Source: Bryobacteraceae bacterium (GTDB taxonomy: Bacteria; Acidobacteriota; Terriglobia; Bryobacterales; Bryobacteraceae). Taken from it: 63,213 bases of DNA. The DNA lies in contig JAICXC010000011.1 of NCBI GenBank assembly GCA_025980665.1, positions 1 to 63,213 of the forward strand, in the 5' to 3' direction. The position numbers and the translations under genes are program-made. The notes beneath the pieces were generated by a model. That model did not search any database, was not told the origin of the DNA, and worked only from the letters and a program-made list of their open reading frames with translations. Below, one piece after another: positions 1-8,107 of this stretch (within the stretch, counting starts at the first letter, position 1; every line of letters starts with the position of its first letter).

Positions 1-614
1 AGAATGCCCCCGAAGTTTTTGTATTCGGAAGCGATCATCTCGACGGGAATGTCACCCATCTGGGTGCTGGCGACCGTGCTGAGCTTCACTTGCAGGCCAG
101 ATTTCTTCTGATAGTAGCCGATCACTGGTTGGCCTTCATCCGGCGTCATGATTACTTTGAAGCACTCCTCGCCGTCGATAAGCTCGATCCCGGCGTTTTC
201 CACTTTGGGATAGAGCTTGCGCCAATTTACAGTCGCGTTCATGTTGCCTTCGCGGATGGCCTCGGCGCGCTCCACGCCGCTCTTCAGTCGCGGTCCCAGG
301 ATCGCGCTGTTTTCCCAGGCGACGGCACCGTTGACGCCGGTTTCCATCTTGCCGATCGCTGCGATCTCCACGGTGTAGTAATATTTGTCGGGCTGGGCTG
401 CGTAGCGGGTCATCGATCCCTTAATGCCTAGAGCGGGAAATTCCACGGTTCCGTGAGCGATTTCAGTCTTGCGCTTTTCGTACGCCTGCTTACCGCCGGT
501 GACCTGGACGTAGCGGTCCAGGATGGATTCGGCCGAAGGCAGGGGATCGGCTGCAAATCCGGCCCCAGCCGCTGCAAGTAGTGCAAGTAAAAGGATCGAA
601 ACTCGACGATTCAT
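1..614 (-). CDS. Secreted protein of unknown function, C-terminus cut by window edge
   Basis: The reverse strand is open from an ATG at 614 to base 1, giving 204 visible residues and no stop. It begins with a clear signal peptide (MNRRVSILLLALLAAAGAGFAA). The mature part starts near PSAESILDRYVQVTGGKQAY, a type of opening common in Acidobacterial exported proteins that resemble outer-membrane lipoprotein-sorting domains. I infer a periplasmic or outer-membrane role from this, without a specific function. Its ATG overlaps the TGA of the upstream S41 peptidase gene (ATGA), so the two are probably translationally coupled. Confidence 0.8.
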   Translation of the reverse strand, partial: MNRRVSILLLALLAAAGAGFAADPLPSAESILDRYVQVTGGKQAYEKRKTEIAHGTVEFPALGIKGSMTRYAAQPDKYYYTVEIAAIGKMETGVNGAVAWENSAILGPRLKSGVERAEAIREGNMNATVNWRKLYPKVENAGIELIDGEECFKVIMTPDEGQPVIGYYQKKSGLQVKLSTVASTQMGDIPVEMIASEYKNFGGI

Positions 615-1867
615 GGCTTCTTCTGGCTCCTGATCCAGCTCATCGCGGCATCCACTACTGCGTCGTGGCCTGCCAGCAGCGCTGGGCGTGTTAGCTCTAC
701 CACTAGGTCGGGAGTCACACCCAACCCCTCCAGTGGCTGTCCGCCTTCGGAAATGTAGTTGGCTACGGCGTACTGGAAGCCGTCGCCGTTCGGCAGACGC
801 TCGAAGGCCGACGGCAGGGCCGCCGCGGCGGTTCTTGTGCCGAACACGCGGGCGCGTCCCAGGTCCTTCAGTCCACCCGCGAAAATCTCCGACGTCGACG
901 CAGAACAACCGTCCACCAGCACGGCGACGGGGCCAAAGAAAACATTCGCGCGAGGATTGACCACGAATTTCAGCGTGCTGTCACGTAGGTACATGGTCCC
1001 CAGGCGCTGATTGGGTTTATCGACCAGGAAACCGGCCATTCCCATGGCCATGCCCCCGATGCCGCCCGGATTTCCGCGCAAGTCGATGATCAGCCCATCG
1101 CACGTCTTGCAGGACTCCACGGCTTGCTGGAAGCTGGCCATCACCCTGGGAAGATCCAGAAACAGGTTGAAGCGGATGTATTCTGTCTGACCCATGCGCT
1201 GACTCTCGAACCAGACATACTGAGCCGGCAGATTCCCGAAGGCCGAGAGCGTGCCGCGCGGCATCGTCAGGCCCAGAGTCACATTGACTGTCTTTCCCGA
1301 CGCATCCAGGAACGCTGCGTCCAGCGTTCCGCCGACCGGTCCGCTGAGGCGCGCCAGTACGGCTCGGGTCAACTGTAGTTCGTGAATCGCCGGATTGGAA
1401 CGGGCCTGCTTAATCAGAGGTTCCAGATCGATTCCATGTGTCCGCTCAATCTGCCAGCCGGGACGGACGCCTTGCTTCTCGGCCGGGGAGCCCGGATCGA
1501 CACTTGTCACTACGGCGTGTCCGTCCAGAACCCGCGCGTCGATGCCTGTAGTACCGGGACCTTCGCCCTCGTCGTCCAGGACCGAGTAAACCGTAGCGGG
1601 AATAATCGCGAAATGGCTCTGCCCCAGGCGGCCGATCATCTCTTGGATAACGGCGCGCGCCTCGTCACGGCTTGAAGCTTTTTCGACGCGCGGCCGATAC
1701 TCATCGTGGATGGCTTGCCAGTCCAGCCCGCCCGGCTTGACCTGCCAATGCTTGTCGCGGACGGTGCTCCAGACTTTCTCGAAGGATTCCACATCGAGCT
1801 GAGTCCGCGCCTGGCCGAAGGCGGATAATGCTGCGGCGAATACGGTGATCAGGCGGCGCGCAAGCAT
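611..1867 (-). CDS. Secreted S41-family (C-terminal-processing-like) peptidase with PDZ domain
   Basis: The 418-residue protein has an N-terminal signal peptide ending near FGQA, a PDZ-like segment at about residues 105-160 (VTSVDPGSPAEKQGVRPGW) and an S41 core. The core holds the oxyanion/strand region LIIDLRGNPGGIGG and the nucleophile motif GCSASTSEIFAG. At the position where CtpA/Prc enzymes carry the catalytic lysine, 25 residues after the serine, this protein has alanine in TRTAAAALPS. It therefore belongs to the subgroup without the classical Ser-Lys dyad, or has altered chemistry. It is followed by the partial gene at 1-614 through an ATGA overlap and lies 12 bp after the beta-lactamase-fold gene, suggesting one operon of exported proteins. 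Confidence 0.88.
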   Translation of the reverse strand: MLARRLITVFAAALSAFGQARTQLDVESFEKVWSTVRDKHWQVKPGGLDWQAIHDEYRPRVEKASSRDEARAVIQEMIGRLGQSHFAIIPATVYSVLDDEGEGPGTTGIDARVLDGHAVVTSVDPGSPAEKQGVRPGWQIERTHGIDLEPLIKQARSNPAIHELQLTRAVLARLSGPVGGTLDAAFLDASGKTVNVTLGLTMPRGTLSAFGNLPAQYVWFESQRMGQTEYIRFNLFLDLPRVMASFQQAVESCKTCDGLIIDLRGNPGGIGGMAMGMAGFLVDKPNQRLGTMYLRDSTLKFVVNPRANVFFGPVAVLVDGCSASTSEIFAGGLKDLGRARVFGTRTAAAALPSAFERLPNGDGFQYAVANYISEGGQPLEGLGVTPDLVVELTRPALLAGHDAVVDAAMSWIRSQKKP

Positions 1868-1879
1868 CCTAGGACAACT

Positions 1880-2818
1880 CTATCGAACTACTGCCACGGA
1901 CTGCGGGAATCGCACGGGCAGGGATCGTTCAAGCAGTTTTTGCGCGACGGTAATCGCACTGGCGCCATCGCGATTGGCCAGGACCACAACGCCGGTGTGA
2001 AACTCGGGCGCCATGAGGATCGCGGCCGCATAACCCGGCGCCGTGCTGGTTTGCCGGATCAGGCGCACTCCGCGCGAGGCATCGGCGTCCAGCCCGTAGC
2101 CGCTATCGCTTGAAAGCTCCGCAATGACGGTCGGAGGAAGCACCTCCCGCTGATCCAATATGTCCCCCACTTTCCCATCATTCAGGAACACGCTCAGGAA
2201 ACGGCCCATATCGTTGGCGGAAGTGAATAGGCCGCCGGCTTCCATGGGCCGGGTAATCTTGCCGTCGGCGCCGTGGCCCATGGCCAGCGGATAGGTCATG
2301 GCGAGATTCGGAGCGAAGGTGGTATGCGACATGCCAAGCGGCGTGAAGATCATCTCATCCAACACCGCCGAGGCCGGGCGCGCACGAATATTTTCGATCA
2401 GGCGAGCAGCCACGGCTTCCTCCCCCGCTTCCGAGGGCGGGCTCAGCAGCTTCTGAACCGACAGCCGCGACTGCTTGTCATCTAAGCCGAACAGGTAATC
2501 GCCCGCGGGTGTCCCCAGGTTCATACGTCCCTGGCTGGATAATTCGGAGATCGCCGCCGCCAGAAACAAGCGGGCCGATCCCAACCGGAACAGCGTGTCC
2601 GATGTAACCGGAATCTTGGATTCGAGACTCGCCACGCCGAGTCCGCCCGTCCATACTACGCGGCTGTCTTTCACCACTACCGCGGCAAAGCCGGGAATCT
2701 TTTGGCGAGCGAGTTCCGAGCTTGCGATCTGGTCGAGAGCTCCAGGCAAGTCGGCTTGGGCGCTGGCGATGCCTGTGGCGACGCCTGTTAGAAGAGACAA
2801 CAGAAATAAAGCGCGCAT
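1880..2818 (-). CDS. Serine beta-lactamase-fold protein lacking catalytic motifs
   Basis: The 312-residue protein has a signal peptide (MRALFLLSLLTGVATGIASA) and the general layout of class C beta-lactamase/esterase proteins: IPGFAAVVVKD, TSDTLFRLGS, IFTPLGMSHTTF, GGLFTSANDMGRFL and a C-terminal GVVVLANRDG. The active-site SxxK motif reads S81-A-R-L84, so the general-base lysine is missing. The stretch that should hold YxN, before IFTPLGM, is shortened and has no YSN. The third motif (HxG/KTG) reads IRQTSTAPGY. The fold seems kept but hydrolysis is unlikely. It may bind a ligand or peptidoglycan. The gene is preceded 9 bp upstream by the nuclease-like gene on the same strand. Confidence 0.85.
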   Translation of the reverse strand: MRALFLLSLLTGVATGIASAQADLPGALDQIASSELARQKIPGFAAVVVKDSRVVWTGGLGVASLESKIPVTSDTLFRLGSARLFLAAAISELSSQGRMNLGTPAGDYLFGLDDKQSRLSVQKLLSPPSEAGEEAVAARLIENIRARPASAVLDEMIFTPLGMSHTTFAPNLAMTYPLAMGHGADGKITRPMEAGGLFTSANDMGRFLSVFLNDGKVGDILDQREVLPPTVIAELSSDSGYGLDADASRGVRLIRQTSTAPGYAAAILMAPEFHTGVVVLANRDGASAITVAQKLLERSLPVRFPQSVAVVR

Positions 2819-2827
2819 GCTTCCACC

Positions 2828-4213
2828 CTACAGCAATCGGCGGCGCTTGACAGTACTACGGGCTTTAGGGCTACGCGTTTTGGTTCGGGTGGCCAAACGG
2901 CGAGTCAGGCGTTGTTCGCGGCGGCGCAGCGCGGGAGAATCTTCGTGGTTCACATCCATATAGCTGAGCGCGGTACGCGTGGTCTCGAGCGCCCGCCCGA
3001 GATCTTTTTGCCGGTGCTCGTAATGCTTGGCCAGCTCTTCGAGCGCGGGGATGCGGAAGGCATTGCGGACCGCCGCCAGATCGTTCCAGATGGCCACGGC
3101 TGGCTCGTCGGCGCCCAGCTTACGCTCGATCGCAGCCAGGTCCCATAGCGTGCGGAACATCAGTTCGTCCGGCATGCTGGCGTCAACGGCGCGCCGGAAA
3201 AGCGTACGAGATTGTTCCAAGTCGCCCGCTTCCCGTAGCCAGCGCGCGATACCGGCGATTTCGGCCCCATGCTGGAAGGGCAGATTTTCTGGGTCCTTAA
3301 AGGCCAGCGGCACGATCGCTGTCAGGCACGCCAGTGTGAGGATGTCGGTAGCGTTGTGATGAAATACCGGGAGCAGCCGCGCGGCCCGGCCGGTGCGCAG
3401 ATATTCGAAGTACAGATAGGGAATCAACGCACCGGGCACATCGCCATTGCGCTCGAAACCGAGGACCTGGTTTTCCAGATCGACCAGGCGGCAGGATTCG
3501 TAACGCAATTTCCACAGCCGGCGAGCGCCGTGCAGCAGATCCAGATGTTCCAGGCTCCCGAAGGGCGTGCGGCTGCGGTTCAGGCGATAACGGGTTTCCA
3601 GCAGCGGCTGATCGAAGCTCCGGCCATTGTAAGTGATCAGGACGCGGAAAGGAGCCAGATGCCGCGTCACCGCATCCAGCAGGCTGGCCTCTTCGCAATA
3701 GTCCCGCATGAAAAACTGGCGCACGCGAAAACCTTCCGGCGTGATTCTTCCGATGCCGACCAGAAATGCGCAGGTGCCCGAGCCACCGGCCAAGCCCGTG
3801 GTTTCGGTGTCGAGAAACGCCCAATCCGAAGGAGGCGTCAGTGGCGCCGAACCGCCGGAGATCGCAGTCAGCAAATCTTCAGGCAATTCCGCCAGCGATC
3901 CGATGTCGGCGCTGCCGTGCCGGCGATGGCGTTCGTACAGCTTCTCCGACTCAAAATGACGACCGTGCGCGGTCTCGATGGTCTCTCCTCCCAGCCACGC
4001 TTCCACTGCGTTCTGGGCGCGTTCCGCGGTCTGATGCTCCGCGATCTCGTGCTCTACGGGCTCTTCGTGCCAGGTGGGCTCGCTGCTTTGCGGCACGGCA
4101 TTGCGTGCGAAAAACGGCACACCGGAAACAGCATCGTATTTCGCATCGCACTGTTTAGCGACACGCGCGACGCGTGCGCGAAGATCGGCCAGTTGCTGCT
4201 GTAAGTCGCTCAT
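2828..4213 (-). CDS. YprB-like RNase H-fold 3'-5' exonuclease domain protein
   Basis: A DEDD-type exonuclease core starts at about residue 135 with FLDTETTGLAGGSGT (the DxE motif). ITYNGRSFDQPLLETRYRLN supplies the second acidic motif and FHHNATDILTLACL the third. These match the ribonuclease-H-like proteins related to Bacillus YprB. The C-terminal about 150 residues are helical, TPR-like repeats ending in a basic tail. I chose the ATG at 4213 (MSDLQQQLADLRARV), which has an AAGG just upstream. A longer reading from 4303 is possible but adds an uncharacteristic Cys-rich segment. The substrate is unknown. The YprA helicase partner is not in the window. Confidence 0.82.
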   Translation of the reverse strand: MSDLQQQLADLRARVARVAKQCDAKYDAVSGVPFFARNAVPQSSEPTWHEEPVEHEIAEHQTAERAQNAVEAWLGGETIETAHGRHFESEKLYERHRRHGSADIGSLAELPEDLLTAISGGSAPLTPPSDWAFLDTETTGLAGGSGTCAFLVGIGRITPEGFRVRQFFMRDYCEEASLLDAVTRHLAPFRVLITYNGRSFDQPLLETRYRLNRSRTPFGSLEHLDLLHGARRLWKLRYESCRLVDLENQVLGFERNGDVPGALIPYLYFEYLRTGRAARLLPVFHHNATDILTLACLTAIVPLAFKDPENLPFQHGAEIAGIARWLREAGDLEQSRTLFRRAVDASMPDELMFRTLWDLAAIERKLGADEPAVAIWNDLAAVRNAFRIPALEELAKHYEHRQKDLGRALETTRTALSYMDVNHEDSPALRRREQRLTRRLATRTKTRSPKARSTVKRRRLL

Positions 4214-4360
4214 TCGCCTTTTGTTTGCTGGCCCAAAGAAAGCATAACATGCCTCGCGCGGAAGCGCGCGCAGATTTTCCCCGCAGCTTCCCTGTATGCG
4301 CAAAAATGATGGAGGTTCAAAAAAAACGCGGAAAACCTGGGGTTTCTTGGCAGTTTTCCC

Positions 4361-4389
4361 TTTACACCGCGCGAACGATCCCGTATGAT
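4361..4389 (+). promoter_or_regulatory. Sigma-70-type promoter of the HU gene
   Basis: TTTACA at 4361-4366 and TATGAT at 4384-4389 are separated by exactly 17 bp. The predicted start of transcription near 4396 leaves a leader of about 85 nt before the HU start codon. The rest of the gap 4214-4481 shows no gene. Confidence 0.6.
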
Positions 4390-4481
4390 GCGAATGAGCG
4401 TCCGCAGGAAAATCTACTCAGCGGCAGCTTGTACACGGGAAAGAATCGGACAAAGTTTAGGAAAAGGTACAAAGGAGATAC

Positions 4482-4775
4482 ATGGCAAAGTTGACCCAAT
4501 CGCAGTTCATGAAGGAGCTGGCGGCGGCGACCGAAGTACCCAACAAGACAGCTAAAGCCCTGGTTACGGCTTATGCAGACCTGGCAGTGAAGGAGACCAA
4601 GAAGAGCGGTATGTGCGTACTGCCTGGCATCGGCCGGCTGGTGCGCGTGGATCGTAAGGCCCGCATGGGACGCAACCCGGCGACCGGCGAAGCGATCAAG
4701 ATTCCGGCTAAGAAAGTGGTGAAGTTCCGCGTCGCCAAAGCCGTGAAGGACGCGATCGTCCCAAAAAAAAAGTAA
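4482..4775 (+). CDS. HU-family histone-like DNA-binding protein
   Basis: The 97-residue basic protein has the HU/IHF layout. An N-terminal helical dimerisation part (MAKLTQSQFMKELAAATEV) is followed by the beta-arm region GIGRLVRVDRKARMGRNPATGEAIKIPAKKVVKFR, whose GRNPATGE turn is the DNA-intercalating arm, and by a Lys-rich tail. It should bind DNA non-specifically as a dimer and compact the nucleoid. It has a strong AAAGGAG ribosome-binding site, its own promoter at 4361-4389 and a terminator at 4797-4834, so it is a monocistronic gene. Confidence 0.95.
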   Translation: MAKLTQSQFMKELAAATEVPNKTAKALVTAYADLAVKETKKSGMCVLPGIGRLVRVDRKARMGRNPATGEAIKIPAKKVVKFRVAKAVKDAIVPKKK

Positions 4776-4796
4776 CAGCGAGTTAGAACAAAAAGC

Positions 4797-4834
4797 AAAA
4801 CCCCGGATCGCTGTCGCGGGCCGGGGTTTGTTGT
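4797..4834. terminator. Bidirectional rho-independent terminator between HU and tatA
   Basis: AAACCCCGG (4798-4806) pairs with CCGGGGTTT (4821-4829) around a 14-nt loop. T-rich sequence follows on the plus strand and a T-run on the minus strand, so it can serve both convergent genes. Confidence 0.8.
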
Positions 4835-4894
4835 CTTAGTAATTTATAAAACCGAGTGAGGCCGCGCCGATACTGCTGGCGCACGCCGGAAGCC

Positions 4895-5080
4895 TTACGC
4901 CTGCTTCTTTTCGTCGGGGCGCGATGTAGGCGGTTGGTCTTCGGGACCCTTCAAGGATTCCTTGAAGTTCCGAATCCCTTCGCCTAAACCCTTTGCTAAC
5001 TCCGGAATCTTCTTGCCGCCAAACAGGAGGAGGGCGACCAGGAGGATAACCAGCAGCTCCATTGGGCCTATGTTTCTCAT
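4895..5080 (-). CDS. tatA: Sec-independent protein translocase subunit TatA/E
   Basis: The 61-residue protein has the family pattern: a short periplasmic start ([10 protein letters not shown]), one membrane span ([19 protein letters not shown]), the FGxxKxPEL hinge, an amphipathic helix ([15 protein letters not shown]) and a charged tail. It forms the pore-side component of the twin-arginine export pathway. The ATG at 5080 is preceded by AAGGAGG and is preferred to the upstream TTG at 5095. TatC is not in the window. It is divergent from the small basic-protein gene at 5108. Confidence 0.93.
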   Translation of the reverse strand: MRNIGPMELLVILLVALLLFGGKKIPELAKGLGEGIRNFKESLKGPEDQPPTSRPDEKKQA

Positions 5081-5107
5081 ATGGCCTCCTTGCAACCTGA
5101 GTGTACC

Positions 5108-5281
5108 ATGAAGAGCAAGCGCGCCAGTTCAATCCAAAAGCGTTTTAATCAGAAGAAGGACGTCCGGGCGATTGCCCGCGAGCGGGTGGGTCCGGTGAAG
5201 CCTTCGCGGCCAATTCCGCCTCCCACGGCTCGAAAAAAGCCCAAGCACAAGCGATCCCCGGAGGAGGACGTGGAAGAATAG
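5108..5281 (+). CDS. Small highly basic hypothetical protein
   Basis: This is a 57-residue ORF ([22 protein letters not shown] at its start) with about one third Lys/Arg and a Pro-rich centre ([18 protein letters not shown]), ending in an acidic patch. There are no membrane segments. The composition suggests an unstructured nucleic-acid- or ribosome-associated protein, which is inference only. It lies between tatA (divergent) and the Rieske gene, which starts 5 bp after it, so it is probably the first gene of that transcript. An in-frame ATG at 5081 is a weaker alternative start. Confidence 0.55.
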   Translation: MKSKRASSIQKRFNQKKDVRAIARERVGPVKPSRPIPPPTARKKPKHKRSPEEDVEE

Positions 5282-5286
5282 GGCTA

Positions 5287-5592
5287 ATGGCTTTTGTGAA
5301 GGTCGGTTCGCTCTCCAAACTGCCAGCGGGATCGGTAGTCGAGGCCCTGGTCGGAAACGGAACTTACGCCGTTTGCAACGCGGGTGGCGAAATTCACGCC
5401 CTGGACGGAATCTGTCCGCATGCCGGTGGTCCGTTGGGGCAGGGCGCCTTGCATGGCACAACGCTGGTCTGCCCGTGGCACGCCTGGGAGTATGATTGCC
5501 GCACGGGAGCGAATGAAATGGACGACGGGTTCATGGTCGCAAAAGTCCCAGTGAAAATCGACGGCGATGACATCCTGATTGATGTTCCTTAA
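5287..5592 (+). CDS. Rieske [2Fe-2S] ferredoxin-like protein
   Basis: The 101-residue protein has both Rieske cluster-binding motifs: C-P-H-A-G at about residues 45-49 and C-P-W-H about 18 residues later (LVCPWHAWEYD). This is the CxH...CxxH arrangement of small soluble Rieske ferredoxins such as the NirD/biphenyl-dioxygenase electron donors. There is no signal peptide, so it should be cytoplasmic. Its TAA overlaps the ATG of mutM by one base, indicating coupling, although the functional link to DNA repair is not obvious. The electron partner is not identifiable here. Confidence 0.9.
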   Translation: MAFVKVGSLSKLPAGSVVEALVGNGTYAVCNAGGEIHALDGICPHAGGPLGQGALHGTTLVCPWHAWEYDCRTGANEMDDGFMVAKVPVKIDGDDILIDVP

Positions 5593-6380
5593 TGCCGGAA
5601 CTGCCTGAAGTCGAAACCGTTGTTCGGTCGGTGGCTGCGCATCTGGCGGGGCGCAGAATCGTCAGCACCAGCTTCACCTCGCGCTTCGTAACTCCCGGAA
5701 GCCGCGCAAAACTTTCGCAGAGGTTAGCCGGCCGTCGCATCGAATCGGTCACGCGCCGCGGTAAATTCATTCTCATTGCGCTGGATCAAGGTACGCTTAC
5801 CGTGCACCTTGGCATGACCGGGAAACTTCTAGTCGAAGGCGAGTCCGGCGAACATACGTATGGCACCTTCCATCTGGATGACGGGTTGTTGCTCTATCAC
5901 GATCCCCGCCAGTTCGGCCGGATCGAATTCAGCGAGGGCCCGCCCCCGCGTGTGGCGCGGCTCGGTCCCGAGCCGCTGGAAATCAGTTTCGAGGATTTCC
6001 GGGCGCGGCTCAAGCGCAAGACACGCATGAAAGCCCTGCTCCTCAACCAGGCTTTCCTTGCAGGTTTGGGAAATATCTATGCGGATGAAAGTCTGTTCGC
6101 CGCGGGGATCCATCCCCTGACACCTGCTAGCAAGCTGACGGACGCCCGCGCGAAGAAACTATATGACGCGATTCGCGGCATTCTTAGGCACGCGATCCAA
6201 TTGGGCGGATCCTCTATTTCCGACTATGTAAACGGTCGCGGCGAGCGCGGCTGGTTCCAGATGGAACATCGCGTGTACGGCCGCGAAGGCGAAGCCTGCG
6301 CGAACTGCGGCCGTCCTATCCGCAAGATCCTGGTGGCGCAGCGCGGAACCCATTACTGCCCGCACTGCCAAAAGAAGTAG
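5592..6380 (+). CDS. mutM: Formamidopyrimidine-DNA glycosylase (Fpg/MutM)
   Basis: The protein starts MPELPEVETVV, which after Met removal exposes the catalytic Pro2 and Glu3 of the Fpg/Nei family. The conserved NQAFLAGLGNIYADE motif of the H2TH DNA-binding region is present at about residues 150-170. A C-terminal zinc finger follows (CANCGRPI...YCPHC). At 262 residues the length is normal. It excises 8-oxoguanine and formamidopyrimidines and nicks the abasic site. It is translated with the Rieske gene and converges on folP with a 2-bp gap. Confidence 0.96.
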   Translation: MPELPEVETVVRSVAAHLAGRRIVSTSFTSRFVTPGSRAKLSQRLAGRRIESVTRRGKFILIALDQGTLTVHLGMTGKLLVEGESGEHTYGTFHLDDGLLLYHDPRQFGRIEFSEGPPPRVARLGPEPLEISFEDFRARLKRKTRMKALLLNQAFLAGLGNIYADESLFAAGIHPLTPASKLTDARAKKLYDAIRGILRHAIQLGGSSISDYVNGRGERGWFQMEHRVYGREGEACANCGRPIRKILVAQRGTHYCPHCQKK

Positions 6381-6382
6381 GA

Positions 6383-7228
6383 TCAAACTTCGTAGCGCAG
6401 AATTTCATCGACCACTTCCACGACCGGTTTCATGGCCTTCACGTCATGAACCCGCACCAAGTGCGAGCCGTTCAGCACGCATGCGGCGACGGCTGCCGCG
6501 GTGGCGAACTCCGTGCCTTCCTGCGATTCGCGCGCCAGGAAATGTTTGCGCGACGGGCCGGTCATAATCGGCATCTCGAGGCGAGCCAGAGCATCGAGCT
6601 GGGCCAGGATCTCGGCGTTCTGTTCCTTGCGCTTTCCAAAGCCCAGGCCGGGATCGATGACGATCTGTTTCCGGTCGAGACCGGCGCGCAGTGCCCGATG
6701 CATGGAAGCATCCAGCTCCTTGACGATGGTCTGCATCACGTCCTTGAGCGGCGGCAGCTTGGTCCAGGTTTCGGGCGACCCGCGCATGTGGTTCAGGATC
6801 AGTCCGGCATTAGCCTGCCCAACAGTGCGCGCCAGATCAGGGTCGATTGTGAGCGCGCTGGGATCATTAATAATGTCCGCACCCAGTTCCAAAGCTTTTT
6901 CCGCAATGGCCGCCTTGTAGGTATCCACCGACAGCGGAATCGTCAGCTTATCGCGCAGCCGCTTGAGCACTGGGACCAGGCGGCGAAGCTCCTCGGCTTC
7001 TGAGATCCGGACAGCGCCGGGCCGCGTAGATTCCGCCCCGATGTCGATGATGTCGGCTCCCGCCTCCTCCAGCTCCACTGCGTGCGCGAAGGCCCGGTCG
7101 GGATCAAGAAATTTGCCGCCGTCTGAAAACGAGTCCGGAGTGACGTTCAGCACTCCCACCAGCAGCGTCCGCTCGCCTAATTGTAGAGTCTTATTGCGGA
7201 ACTTCCATTCAAATCGCTTCCGAAGCAT
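6383..7228 (-). CDS. folP: Dihydropteroate synthase
   Basis: The 281-residue TIM-barrel protein has the signature motifs VGVLNVTPDSFSDGG (substrate phosphate loop), IDIGAESTRPGA, IINDPSALT and DPGLGFGKRKEQN, ending in RVHDVKAMKPVVEV. It condenses p-aminobenzoate with the pterin pyrophosphate in folate synthesis and is the sulfonamide target. The usual neighbours (folK, ftsH, cdaA) are not seen, and it stands alone on the minus strand between mutM and fliS. The 71-bp gap before fliS shows nothing recognisable. Confidence 0.96.
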   Translation of the reverse strand: MLRKRFEWKFRNKTLQLGERTLLVGVLNVTPDSFSDGGKFLDPDRAFAHAVELEEAGADIIDIGAESTRPGAVRISEAEELRRLVPVLKRLRDKLTIPLSVDTYKAAIAEKALELGADIINDPSALTIDPDLARTVGQANAGLILNHMRGSPETWTKLPPLKDVMQTIVKELDASMHRALRAGLDRKQIVIDPGLGFGKRKEQNAEILAQLDALARLEMPIMTGPSRKHFLARESQEGTEFATAAAVAACVLNGSHLVRVHDVKAMKPVVEVVDEILRYEV

Positions 7229-7299
7229 GCAGAGTTAAGGGTAGCAGTACCTTGGGAAAGTGGCCAGAAATCGGCCAATCGTTATGGCAAAGGAGGCGC

Positions 7300-7884
7300 T
7301 CACGCGCTCCAGTCGCGCGACGTAACGGGTACGGCTTCCTGATAATATTCCCCCGAACGGTCGCCGGCACCTACGGGCTGTTCCTCTAGTTGCTCCGGTT
7401 CGACATGGGGGGTGGGAGGCGCGGCGGGTTGATTGGCTTTGGCTAACTCAGTGCAAACGCCGCTCCAGCCTTCCTGCAGTGTGGTCAGAAGGTTGATCGC
7501 CCGCTCCAGGGCTTCCTCGGATTTTCCTGCGTGACCCTTCAGGATCTGTTGCTGAATGTAAGCATACAGCGATGCCAGCGTTTGAGTGAAGGAAGCGCCC
7601 ACCGAGTGATCCAGCGCCGTCATCAGCTCGTTCACAGCCTCTTGCGCCCGGCTGATCTCCCCCGCGCGAGCCAGGGCATCGCCACTTTTCAGGTACCCGA
7701 TCGCCTTCTTCAAGCTTTGAATCGCGATCTGATAGAGCATCTCGACCAGCTCCGCTGGTTGGGCGGAGAGAACCCGGCTCTTCAGGTAGTCGCGTTGTGC
7801 TTGTTGCACTGGATCGGGGCTTGGCACGAACTTCATATCGCAAATGCCAAGCCGGTTTAGAAGCTTTTCGCGTGTTGATTCCAT
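7300..7884 (-). CDS. fliS: Flagellin export chaperone FliS
   Basis: Residues 30-140 match FliS: YLKSRVLSAQPAELVEMLYQIAIQSLKKA, then NELMTALDHSVGA and LASLYAYIQQQILKGH. This is the helical bundle that binds the flagellin C-terminus and prevents premature polymerisation. The protein is longer than typical FliS (194 versus about 130). It has an N-terminal extension of about 30 residues and a Pro/Glu-rich tail of about 45 residues. The ATG at 7884 lacks a clear ribosome-binding site, and a second in-frame ATG at 7836 (MKFVPSPDP) is possible. It is divergent from the sigma-54 activator. Confidence 0.85.
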   Translation of the reverse strand: MESTREKLLNRLGICDMKFVPSPDPVQQAQRDYLKSRVLSAQPAELVEMLYQIAIQSLKKAIGYLKSGDALARAGEISRAQEAVNELMTALDHSVGASFTQTLASLYAYIQQQILKGHAGKSEEALERAINLLTTLQEGWSGVCTELAKANQPAAPPTPHVEPEQLEEQPVGAGDRSGEYYQEAVPVTSRDWSA

Positions 7885-7904
7885 GGGTCAAACTGGTTTA
7901 CCTT

Positions 7905-7967
7905 AGAGGCCTCTACCCCCAAATGGGGGTGTCCTAATCCTCAAAGTCGTCCTAAGCCTTTGGCTTA
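7905..7967. promoter_or_regulatory. Cluster of three perfect dyads in the fliS/activator divergent spacer
   Basis: Three perfect inverted repeats lie close together: AGAGGCCTCT (7905-7914), ACCCCC-AAAT-GGGGGT (7915-7930) and TAAGCC-TTT-GGCTTA (7953-7967). GTCCTAA occurs twice (7931 and 7949). The divergent spacer 7885-8107 contains no gene. These could be operators for divergent control of fliS and the activator; no T-run makes any of them a convincing terminator. Confidence 0.45.
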
Positions 7968-8107
7968 TTTCTGGCGATCTCCTTCACAGGTAAGGACCTG
8001 GGTGGGCCCTGCCGGGCGAGAGAAACACGTGCAGTCGCCGGCAATGTAACAAAAGCCCTTCAGGTTCTAGGTATTAATCTCCTCGAAGAAAGTTGGGCAC
8101 AGGCGAT

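Noticed and set aside
3269..4204. Plus-strand open frame of 311 codons opposite the YprB-like gene
   Set aside because: The reverse strand encodes clear exonuclease motifs; this frame is low-complexity Arg/Gln-rich shadow sequence.
4214..4303. N-terminal extension of the YprB-like protein to 4303
   Set aside because: The extra 30 residues are unlike the family and ATG 4213 has a ribosome-binding site; the extension enters the HU upstream region.
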